Assembly: GCF_045617425.1 (NCBI RefSeq)
Contig: NZ_JAZLIO010000021.1
Coordinates: 1-64,000, forward strand
Length of the DNA stretch: 64,000 nt
Direction: 5' to 3'
Source of the DNA: Carnobacterium_B sp045617425
GTDB lineage: Bacteria > Bacillota > Bacilli > Lactobacillales > Carnobacteriaceae
The notes below the pieces were generated by a model. The model was not told the origin of the DNA, ran no database searches, and saw nothing but the letters and a program-made list of their open reading frames with translations. Shown piece by piece: positions 1-7,105 of the stretch. The number at the start of each line of letters is the position of its first letter. Positions within the stretch are counted from its first letter, which is position 1. The translations under genes and the position numbers were made by a program.

Positions 1-611
1 CAAACTACCATATTAGATGGATGATAGTTAATAGTGTAACATTCTTCAAGTTCATTTTTAGTGATAGCATATATAGACTTTTTATCTCCACCGATGTCAT
101 ACTTCATTGGAAAGTTATAATACAAACACTTATAAGTTTCATTTAATAGTTTTTGATCTGGCATTTGGGCATACATCGCCACTTCTTGGGCAATTATCCC
201 CTTTTCTTTTTCCACACTTTCCGGTGTAATATTAAAATCTTGCACAAAGTCTAACAACAAATTTAAAGGTTCTTCAACATCTTCGCCAGTTATTGAAAAA
301 TAGTACACTGTTTCACGATAACTAGTAAATGCGTTGACATCTGCACCCATAGCCGAAAAAGCATTCATCATATCATCACCTTTAGTTTCAAATAATTTAT
401 GTTCTAAAAAATGAGCGATTCCATCTGGTGCCGTAACCATTTCGGTTTTGCCATTCGGTACAAATTGATTATCAATTGAACCAAAATTTGTGGAAAACAA
501 TCCATATGTTTTATGGAAATCATTTTTAGGTAACAACGTAACCTTTAATCCGTTATCTAACGTTTCGGTATAAATTATTTCTTGCAATTGTTCGTAAACT
601 TTTTTCTCCAT
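1..611 (-). CDS. yfmH: YfmH-like M16 family zinc peptidase, N-terminal part (partial, runs off the left edge)
   Basis: About 203 N-terminal codons are present; the 3' end lies beyond base 1. The reading frame starts at an ATG (611-609) that overlaps the stop of the upstream gene in a TAATG junction, so the two are translationally coupled. The protein contains the inverted zinc motif HFLEH (HxxEH) of M16 insulinase/processing peptidases, preceded by the typical N-terminal beta region. It is therefore the catalytically competent partner of the pair, whereas the neighbour lacks the motif. NCBI family naming links the YfmF/YfmH pair to the EF-P 5-aminopentanol modification pathway described in Bacillus; whether it acts so here is inference, although an efp gene sits elsewhere in this window. 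Function as a peptidase is well supported; the substrate is unknown. Confidence 0.85.
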   Translation of the reverse strand, partial: MEKKVYEQLQEIIYTETLDNGLKVTLLPKNDFHKTYGLFSTNFGSIDNQFVPNGKTEMVTAPDGIAHFLEHKLFETKGDDMMNAFSAMGADVNAFTSYRETVYYFSITGEDVEEPLNLLLDFVQDFNITPESVEKEKGIIAQEVAMYAQMPDQKLLNETYKCLYYNFPMKYDIGGDKKSIYAITKNELEECYTINYHPSNMVV

Positions 612-1873
612 TATTTCGCCTCCGCTGTCAAAAAGAATGTTGCCTTTAATTTCACTTGGTTGGCCACTTCAATTATTTCTTCTTTAGTAACCTTTTCAAT
701 TCTTTTTACCCATTCATCAATGGTAAGAATCTTTCCTTTAGTCAATTGTAACGCATAAATACGTTCAATAACGGATCCAGGATTATCTTCTGATTGGAAA
801 AGTTGGTTTTTCAGCATTTCTTTTGTTTGAGAAACTGCTTCCTCAGTAAAATTGCCCGCTTGCATTTCTTTTAGTTGTAAAGCAATTATTTCTTGAACCT
901 GATCTACTTTTTGTTTATCAATTCCTGTTTGAACCGTCATTATTCCTCTAAACGTATCCAATGAGCTGGAAGCATAATAAGCTAAACTTTCCTTTTCACG
1001 AACGTTCATAAATAATTTTGAATGCGGAAATCCGCCAAACAAGCCATTGAATACTTGTGCAGCATAATAAGAAGGTTCTTGATAAAAAACTGAGCTTGTG
1101 TAACCAAGATTAAATTTCGCTTGAATAATGTCTTGTTCTTCAGTCTTATTTTTCACTTCATTAGATTCCTTTTCAGCATAAAAACTGCTTGTTGGGAATA
1201 TTTCACGAGGCGAAAAATTAAACTGTTCAAAGGCTGATTGAATTTCACCCTCATTAACATCTCCCATTAGATAAATATCAATTTTGTCTTGATTTAAAAG
1301 CTCTTGATAATAGCCATATAGTGATGAAGGAGATATTTCTTTCAAATCTTCTTTTGAACCCACACTAGGTATTTGTTGATTAATATCATCAAATAAAAGC
1401 TCTTGCAAAGCAAGACTGGCATAAGTCTGTTTATCATCAAAGAGTGAATCGTAATAATCTACTAAATTTTCTTTTTCTCTCTTAAAGGTTTGTTCATGGA
1501 AATGCCCATTCTCTGCATTCGGGTGGAGTAGTATTTCTTTTAAAAAGTCAATCCCTTCTTGTAATACATTATCGCCTTTTGAAAGGTACTTTTCGTTTAC
1601 TAAATTCAAACTGATAGAAAAAATATGAGTATTTCCTTTTTTACTGACACCAGTTCCAAAACTAGCTCCATACATATTTGATAGAGCACTTCTTAACGTT
1701 GTTTGTGTAGGGTATTTTTTACTGTTTGTTTCTAATAAATTCGCTAACATAGCCCGTTTAGTAATCGTTCTCTTATTTAATGGAGCACGAAATTTCATCA
1801 TGATTCGAATGGTTTTATATTTTTTAGTGGGGAGAACATGCAAATGAACTCCTTCGTTTAATTGAATGGACAT
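611..1873 (-). CDS. yfmF: YfmF-like M16 peptidase homologue lacking the zinc motif
   Basis: A 420-residue cytosolic protein of the M16 fold. In the region where active family members have HxxEH it reads LANLLETNS, so metal binding and catalysis are lost; it probably forms a heterodimer with the active YfmH-like protein encoded immediately downstream with a 1-nt overlap. M16 enzymes often work as active/inactive pairs (mitochondrial processing peptidase, AlbE/AlbF). A terminator at 1929-1970 separates it from the nucleoside transporter operon, so it probably has its own promoter in the 1874-1928 interval, which I could not define. Family assignment is firm; the role in EF-P modification is from family naming only. 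Confidence 0.87.
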   Translation of the reverse strand: MSIQLNEGVHLHVLPTKKYKTIRIMMKFRAPLNKRTITKRAMLANLLETNSKKYPTQTTLRSALSNMYGASFGTGVSKKGNTHIFSISLNLVNEKYLSKGDNVLQEGIDFLKEILLHPNAENGHFHEQTFKREKENLVDYYDSLFDDKQTYASLALQELLFDDINQQIPSVGSKEDLKEISPSSLYGYYQELLNQDKIDIYLMGDVNEGEIQSAFEQFNFSPREIFPTSSFYAEKESNEVKNKTEEQDIIQAKFNLGYTSSVFYQEPSYYAAQVFNGLFGGFPHSKLFMNVREKESLAYYASSSLDTFRGIMTVQTGIDKQKVDQVQEIIALQLKEMQAGNFTEEAVSQTKEMLKNQLFQSEDNPGSVIERIYALQLTKGKILTIDEWVKRIEKVTKEEIIEVANQVKLKATFFLTAEAK

Positions 1874-1928
1874 ACTTTTTCCTCCTCTAACTTAAAAAGT
1901 GTACATTGTCTATCTTAGAATAAATAAT

Positions 1929-1970
1929 GAAAAAAAGAAAGCAGCAACAGACATGAATGTCCGTTACTGC
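1929..1970 (-). terminator. Intrinsic terminator of the nucleoside transporter operon
   Basis: On the minus strand a 14-bp stem (arms 1957-1970 and 1941-1954, with two wobble or mismatched pairs) is followed by a T-rich tail (complement of 1929-1940). It lies directly after the last permease gene. Confidence 0.75.
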
Positions 1971-1981
1971 CAACAAAGTGA

Positions 1982-2941
1982 TTATTTTGATTTAATATAC
2001 GTTTTACCGCCTGCTGCTGGGCCTTCAGATTTACCGATGACTCCAACCAACACAATAATAGTGATAACATAGGGTGCGACTTGCAACCATACACTTGGAA
2101 TATCTTGGATAATTGGAATATAATTTCCAATAACCCCTAAGCTTTGAGCAAAGCCAAAGAAAATAGCTGCTCCCATTGCACCAAGAGGATTCCATTTACC
2201 AAAAATCATTGCTGCCATAGCAATAAACCCTTGTCCAGCGATTGTTGAAGCTTGGAAACTCAACGAAATTGATTGAGCTTGAATTGCTCCACCCATACCA
2301 CCTAACAAACCAGATAACATTACACCCGCATATTTCATTAAGTAAACATTGATTCCCAATGTATCAGCTGCTTGAGGATGTTCTCCAACAGATCTTAAAC
2401 GTAAACCAAAACGTGTTTTAAAGATAACTACCCAACAAATAACTGCAATTAAAATACCTGCAAAAGCGGGTGCTGATGTTCCTTTAAAGAAAATATCGCC
2501 AATAATTGGAATACGATTTAACAAAGGTATCGTTACTTTACCAAAACTTTCAGTAATACGATCCGTTTGTCCAGCACCATTGTACAATACACGTGTAAAG
2601 AATATAGCTAACGCTGGAGCCATTAAGTTAATAACAGTACCAGAAATTATGTGATCTGCTCTTAGATTAACAGTTGCTACTGCGTGGATCATTGAAAAAA
2701 TTGTACCCACAAGTCCACCAACTAAAGCAGCAATCCAAGGAGTCCAATCACCAAAAGTTCCGGCAAACGTTAAGTTAAAAACAATTGAACTAAATGCTCC
2801 CATAACCATTATTCCTTCAAGTCCTACGTTGACGATACCACTGCGCTCAGAAAAGGTTCCACCTAAGGCCGTCAACACAAGAGGAGCTGAATAAACAAGC
2901 GATGATGAAATAATAAGTTGTAGTAAATTTGTAATATCCAT
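1982..2941 (-). CDS. nupQ: Nucleoside ABC transporter permease (BPL_transp_2 family, NupQ/NupC-like)
   Basis: A 319-residue polytopic membrane protein of the branched-chain-amino-acid/nucleoside permease family, with about eight or more hydrophobic segments and the family signature around the internal SGLLGGMGGA stretch that couples to the ATPase. It starts at an ATG preceded by GGAGGAG. It is the last gene of a lipoprotein-ATPase-permease-permease operon matching Bacillus nupNOPQ and Lactococcus bmpA-nupABC in order. Together with the other permease it would form the membrane pore of a purine or pyrimidine nucleoside importer. The exact nucleoside cannot be read from sequence. Confidence 0.87.
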   Translation of the reverse strand: MDITNLLQLIISSSLVYSAPLVLTALGGTFSERSGIVNVGLEGIMVMGAFSSIVFNLTFAGTFGDWTPWIAALVGGLVGTIFSMIHAVATVNLRADHIISGTVINLMAPALAIFFTRVLYNGAGQTDRITESFGKVTIPLLNRIPIIGDIFFKGTSAPAFAGILIAVICWVVIFKTRFGLRLRSVGEHPQAADTLGINVYLMKYAGVMLSGLLGGMGGAIQAQSISLSFQASTIAGQGFIAMAAMIFGKWNPLGAMGAAIFFGFAQSLGVIGNYIPIIQDIPSVWLQVAPYVITIIVLVGVIGKSEGPAAGGKTYIKSK

Positions 2942-2942
2942 C

Positions 2943-4010
2943 TTATTTTACTCCTCCTTTATTCACTCTAGCTCGTTTGTCAATAAAGTAACGAATTAAG
3001 TAATTAGCTCCAACGAAGAAGATAATAGATGCTATTACAATATCTACAACTTCAGTTGGTACGCCTGAAATCATCGGCATACTGTTCCCACCAATTTTCA
3101 ATGCACCAAATAATATAGCTGAGAAGATGATTCCCACAGGATTACTCAATCCTAACAAAGCAACCGCCATACCGTCAAAACCAATCGTTGGCATTGCACC
3201 TTGTGTGAAAATATTTTGGAAATTCCCTAAACCTTCCATTACTCCTCCTAAACCAGCTAAACCTCCGCTGATCAACATAGAAATAATGATATTTCGTTTA
3301 GTACTCATTCCTGCGTACTCAGAAGCACTCGGGTTTAATCCAACTGTTCTAATTTCAAATCCAGTAGTGGTTTTTTTCATTAAGAACCATACAATAACAG
3401 CCATGGCTAATGAAATAAATATTCCAGTATGCAGTGTGGAATTACTTGTTAGTTCTGTGATCCATCCCGCTCGAAGACTAGCCCCTTCTGAAATACGTGG
3501 CGTTGCATCTGCTGACTCCGTCAAGACGTTACGGATCAAATAATTAGTTGTATAAAGAGCAGTATAATTTAACATAATAGTTACAATAACTTCACTTGTA
3601 TTAAAATAGGCTCTTAAAAATCCAGCGATTCCAGCCCAAATTGCACCAGCTAATACGCCACCCAATATGCTCAAAGGAAGTAAAATAAAGCTAGGTAAAT
3701 CCATAAAGGTATTTGCAACCCATACTGAACATAGCCATCCTAGTAATGCTTGACCTGCAACCCCAATATTAAAGAATCCTGCATTATATGCTACAGAAAA
3801 ACCCAATGCAGTTAAAATAAGTGGTGTTGCTTGTCTTAAAGTTTCACCAATGTAAAATGAAGAACCAAAAGCACCATTGATCATTGCAGTATATCCAGCA
3901 ATTGGATTATAACCAAAAATCACCATGATTATAGCACCAAGAATGAATCCCAAGACTACAGATAATACTGGTACTAATAAATTATTAAGCGTATCTTTTT
4001 TATTCGTCAA
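2943..4010 (-). CDS. nupP: Nucleoside ABC transporter permease (NupP/NupB-like)
   Basis: A polytopic permease of about 355 residues, paralogous to the next gene. The frame is open upstream to an ATG at 4031, but that ATG has no properly spaced ribosome-binding site. A strong GGAAGGAAGG lies just inside this extension, eight bases before a TTG at 4010, so I take TTG 4010 as the start; the protein then begins LTNKKDTLNN and reaches its first membrane segment at about residue 13, as in homologues. The gene overlaps the end of the ATPase gene by about 11 bases and is followed 1 bp later by the second permease, so it is tightly coupled. It forms half of the transmembrane channel of the importer. 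Confidence 0.83.
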   Translation of the reverse strand: MTNKKDTLNNLLVPVLSVVLGFILGAIIMVIFGYNPIAGYTAMINGAFGSSFYIGETLRQATPLILTALGFSVAYNAGFFNIGVAGQALLGWLCSVWVANTFMDLPSFILLPLSILGGVLAGAIWAGIAGFLRAYFNTSEVIVTIMLNYTALYTTNYLIRNVLTESADATPRISEGASLRAGWITELTSNSTLHTGIFISLAMAVIVWFLMKKTTTGFEIRTVGLNPSASEYAGMSTKRNIIISMLISGGLAGLGGVMEGLGNFQNIFTQGAMPTIGFDGMAVALLGLSNPVGIIFSAILFGALKIGGNSMPMISGVPTEVVDIVIASIIFFVGANYLIRYFIDKRARVNKGGVK

Positions 4011-5577
4011 TGTGAACACCTTCCTTCCCATTCCCTTGTTTAATCAAAGAACGGGCTTTTTCAAGAGAAGTACCGGCCATTAATAAACCAAGTTCTTGTT
4101 CAGTTGTTTCTTTTGGATCTACAATAGCAACAACATTTCCTTCATACATAACAGCTATTCGGTCAGAAACATTTAAAATTTCATCCAACTCAAAACTCAT
4201 TAATAATACTGCTTTTCCGTTGTCGCGTTGTTCAATCAAACGTGAATGGATGTATTCAATAGCTCCAACATCAAGTCCGCGTGTTGGTTGAGCAGCTATC
4301 AACAATGATGGATTACGATTGATTTCTCTAGCGATAATCGCTTTTTGTTGATTCCCACCTGATAATGAGCCCGCAGGAGTTGTTTCATTTTGTGTGCGTA
4401 CATCAAATTCTTCAATTAATTTTAAAGCGAATTTTTTTATTTCTTTTTGATTTAAAATACCATAATTGCTTAAAGGCTTTTTATAATAAGTTTGCAATAC
4501 CATATTTTCTTCTAAAGACATTGGTAAAACCAGACCATATTTATGGCGATCTTCTGGGATATGACCTAATCCTATTTCTGTAATTTTACGTGGAGTTTTA
4601 TTTTGGACTTCTTGCCCATTTAATGTAATTTTCCCACCTTCAGTCTTCGCCAAACCAGTTATTGCATGTATCAACTCACTTTGTCCGTTTCCATCGATAC
4701 CTGCTATTCCAACAACCTCACCAGCTCGCACGTCTAAACTTAAACCTTTTACGGCTTCAAGACCACGGTGCTCTTTTACAACTAGATTCTCAATTGATAA
4801 CACAGTTTCTTTTGGCTCAGAAGCTTTTTTGACTGTTTTAAAGGTAACAGAACGCCCAACCATCATGTCTGCTAATTCTTGTGGTGAAGTAGTTGAAACA
4901 TCTACCGTGTCAATACTTTTTCCTCGGCGAATAACTGTACAACGATCTGCAACTGCTTTTATTTCGTCAAGTTTATGAGTGATTAAGATAATAGATTTCC
5001 CTTCTTTTGTTAGGGCTCTCATTATATTGATTAACTCATCTATTTCTTGAGGAGTCAATACAGCTGTTGGTTCATCAAAAATCAGAATATCTGCTCCACG
5101 ATAAAGTGTTTTTAGGATCTCTACTCGTTGTTCCATTCCTACTGAAATAGATTCAACTTTTGAGCTAGGATCTACTAGAAGACCATATTTCTCAGACAAT
5201 TCTTTAATATCTTTTTTAGCTGAGTCTCTGTCCAGAAAACCATACTTCGTTTTTTCCATCCCTAAAATGATGTTTTCAGTTACGGTAAATTTTTTCACTA
5301 ACATAAAATGTTGATGAACCATTCCAATACCTAATTTGTTGGCTACACTAGGTGAACTTATATTGACTACTTGTCCATTAACAAGAATTTCTCCAGAAGT
5401 AGGTTCTAATAAACCTGAAAGAATATTCATTAAAGTGGATTTCCCTGCACCATTTTCTCCTAAAAGAGCATGTATTTCTCCCTTTTTAAGCTGCAAATTA
5501 ATATTGTCATTCGCTTTGAAAGTACCAAATTGTTTCGTAATGCCCTTCATTTCAATGACGTTTACTGATTCTGACAC
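4000..5577 (-). CDS. nupO: Nucleoside ABC transporter ATP-binding protein, tandem NBD (NupO/NupA-like)
   Basis: A 525-residue protein with two ABC ATPase domains, as in the RbsA/NupO group. The first domain has Walker A GENGAGKS at about residue 40, with signature region SVGMEQR and Walker B ILIFDEPT. The second has the degenerate Walker A GIDGNGQS and signature LSGGNQQ. One competent and one degenerate site is typical of sugar and nucleoside importers. The start is GTG at 5577 with AAGGAG about ten bases upstream. It is separated from bmpA by 215 bp containing a hairpin terminator, which would lower its expression relative to the binding protein. It energises the two downstream permeases. 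Confidence 0.88.
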   Translation of the reverse strand: MSESVNVIEMKGITKQFGTFKANDNINLQLKKGEIHALLGENGAGKSTLMNILSGLLEPTSGEILVNGQVVNISSPSVANKLGIGMVHQHFMLVKKFTVTENIILGMEKTKYGFLDRDSAKKDIKELSEKYGLLVDPSSKVESISVGMEQRVEILKTLYRGADILIFDEPTAVLTPQEIDELINIMRALTKEGKSIILITHKLDEIKAVADRCTVIRRGKSIDTVDVSTTSPQELADMMVGRSVTFKTVKKASEPKETVLSIENLVVKEHRGLEAVKGLSLDVRAGEVVGIAGIDGNGQSELIHAITGLAKTEGGKITLNGQEVQNKTPRKITEIGLGHIPEDRHKYGLVLPMSLEENMVLQTYYKKPLSNYGILNQKEIKKFALKLIEEFDVRTQNETTPAGSLSGGNQQKAIIAREINRNPSLLIAAQPTRGLDVGAIEYIHSRLIEQRDNGKAVLLMSFELDEILNVSDRIAVMYEGNVVAIVDPKETTEQELGLLMAGTSLEKARSLIKQGNGKEGVHIDE

Positions 5578-5718
5578 GATGGTTTCACTCCTTTTCTATT
5601 GCTCAACCCATTATCCTTTATACTTCTTTTACAGACAAGTGATTATCAAATTTTCTCTTTTAATTTTAATAGAAAGTCTACTTATCAAATCACATAACAT
5701 TTATTAACTTATAAGAGA

Positions 5719-5749
5719 GCAAAAGACCGGTATAAGTTACCGGTCCTTT
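5719..5749 (-). terminator. Hairpin between bmpA and the ABC ATPase gene
   Basis: A perfect 8-bp GC-rich stem (GACCGGTA/TACCGGTC, 5725-5732 and 5738-5745) is followed on the minus strand by TTTTGC. It lies 40 bp after the bmpA stop codon inside the operon, which suggests partial termination that keeps the binding protein in excess of the ATPase and permeases. Confidence 0.6.
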
Positions 5750-5792
5750 ACCTTTTATTCATTACCTACTCAATACTTGACGTAGATTAAAA

Positions 5793-6845
5793 TTATGGTG
5801 CTTCTGGGACTGTAATTTCACCATTGATAATTTGTTCTTTATAACCTTCAACAATTTCGATTGTTTCTTCAGATAAAGCTCCATCTGTAATGCCCACGCT
5901 ATCTTCAGCTAAACCAAAGTTGCTAACTTCGCCTCCTGGAAAGTTGCCTTCCATTGATGCATTTGCGATATCTTCTACAGCTTGACCTACACCTTTAAGT
6001 GTTGAAGTAAGTGTTAAGTTTCCGCCATCATATACACCTTCAGCAGTTTGGTCACGGTCAACACCGATTACCCATAATTGTTCATCTGGATTAGAATTCA
6101 TACGGTCAATAGCTTCTGAGAATACGCCATTACCTGTATCACCTGATGCATGATAAATTATATCTGCTCCTGAACTATACATTGCAGCTGCTAATTGCTT
6201 ACCTAAAGCAGCATCTCCAAATGAACCTGCATATTCTACATCAACTTCGATATCTGGATTAACAGCTTCAACACCGGCTACGAAACCTGCTTCAAAACGA
6301 TCAATAACAGCACTTTCTTGTCCACCAATAAATCCTACATGGTCTGTTTCAGTTGTTTCAGCAGCAGCAACACCGGCTAAGAATGCAGCTTCGTGATCTT
6401 TAAATAATACAGAAGCAACATTATCTGCTTCGATCTGTTCATCAATAATTACAAATTTTTGATCAGGATTTTGTGCAGCAACATCTGTCATTGCGGGTTG
6501 TAATTTAAATCCAATTCCATAAATCAAATCAAAGTTATTGTTCACAGCTGTATTTAAGTTTGTAACAAATTGAGAATCTTCGTCAGATTGAATGTAGTTG
6601 TAGCCATTCGGTCCTTCTTCAAGTCCTTGCTCTTCTCCCCAAGCTTGCATACCTTCCCAAGCAGATTGGTTAAAAGATTTATCATCTACTCCACCGACAT
6701 CGGTAACCATGACAATTGAAAAATCTTCACCCGAACCTGAAGTAGATGAAGCACTTTCGCTTCCTTCATCAGCACCACATGCTGCTAATGTTAAACTTGA
6801 TAATAAACCTAGAGTTAACAAACTCTTGAAATTTCTACTCTTCAC
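5793..6845 (-). CDS. bmpA: BmpA/Med-family nucleoside-binding lipoprotein
   Basis: A 350-residue secreted lipoprotein. A short positively charged N-terminus and hydrophobic core lead to the lipobox L-A-A-C, with the lipidated Cys at residue 23, followed by a Ser/Gly-rich linker. The mature part carries the Bmp (PnrA) motif region DVGGVDDKSFNQ near the start and IGFIGG/GVDRDQ type segments of periplasmic-binding-protein fold type I. Translation starts at GTG 6845 with GGGGG eight bases upstream. It is the first gene of the operon and delivers nucleosides to the membrane complex. PnrA homologues bind purine nucleosides; the precise ligand here is inference. Confidence 0.9.
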   Translation of the reverse strand: MKSRNFKSLLTLGLLSSLTLAACGADEGSESASSTSGSGEDFSIVMVTDVGGVDDKSFNQSAWEGMQAWGEEQGLEEGPNGYNYIQSDEDSQFVTNLNTAVNNNFDLIYGIGFKLQPAMTDVAAQNPDQKFVIIDEQIEADNVASVLFKDHEAAFLAGVAAAETTETDHVGFIGGQESAVIDRFEAGFVAGVEAVNPDIEVDVEYAGSFGDAALGKQLAAAMYSSGADIIYHASGDTGNGVFSEAIDRMNSNPDEQLWVIGVDRDQTAEGVYDGGNLTLTSTLKGVGQAVEDIANASMEGNFPGGEVSNFGLAEDSVGITDGALSEETIEIVEGYKEQIINGEITVPEAP

Positions 6846-6952
6846 TCAAAAAACCCCCAGTAATTTTTTAGTATGAACTAAATTTACTTTAATTCATCCT
6901 CGCATTTATAGTACCATCTTTATTTTAAAAAATAAACAACAAAAATGATTAA

Positions 6953-6966
6953 TGAAAACGTTTTAG
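6953..6966. promoter_or_regulatory. cre-like palindrome upstream of bmpA
   Basis: The 14-mer TGAAAACGTTTTAG agrees with the cre consensus TGWAARCGYTWNCW at 12 of 14 positions and centres on a perfect AAAACGTTTT palindrome. It lies about 110 bp before the bmpA start. It could be a CcpA site (ccpA is in this window) or another palindromic operator. The promoter itself is not clear. Confidence 0.35.
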
Positions 6967-7057
6967 TTGAAAAATGTTCAGTTTTTAATTCATTTCTAAT
7001 ATATTAGACCTCATTTCATTTACATTTTTACCAAATGACTAACAAAAAGTATACGTT

Positions 7058-7100
7058 CCAAAAAAACACTCGTTAAATAAATTGCTCTTCAACGAGTGTT
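7058..7100 (-). terminator. Intrinsic terminator of ftsK
   Basis: Perfect 10-bp inverted repeat AACACTCGTT/AACGAGTGTT (7065-7074 and 7091-7100) followed on the minus strand by a run of T. It begins 6 bp after the ftsK stop. Confidence 0.85.
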
Positions 7101-7105
7101 ATCTA

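Noticed and set aside
1915..2130. Frame on the minus strand beside the nupQ-like gene
   Set aside because: It lies over the terminator and the start of another real gene in a different frame and has no ribosome-binding site.
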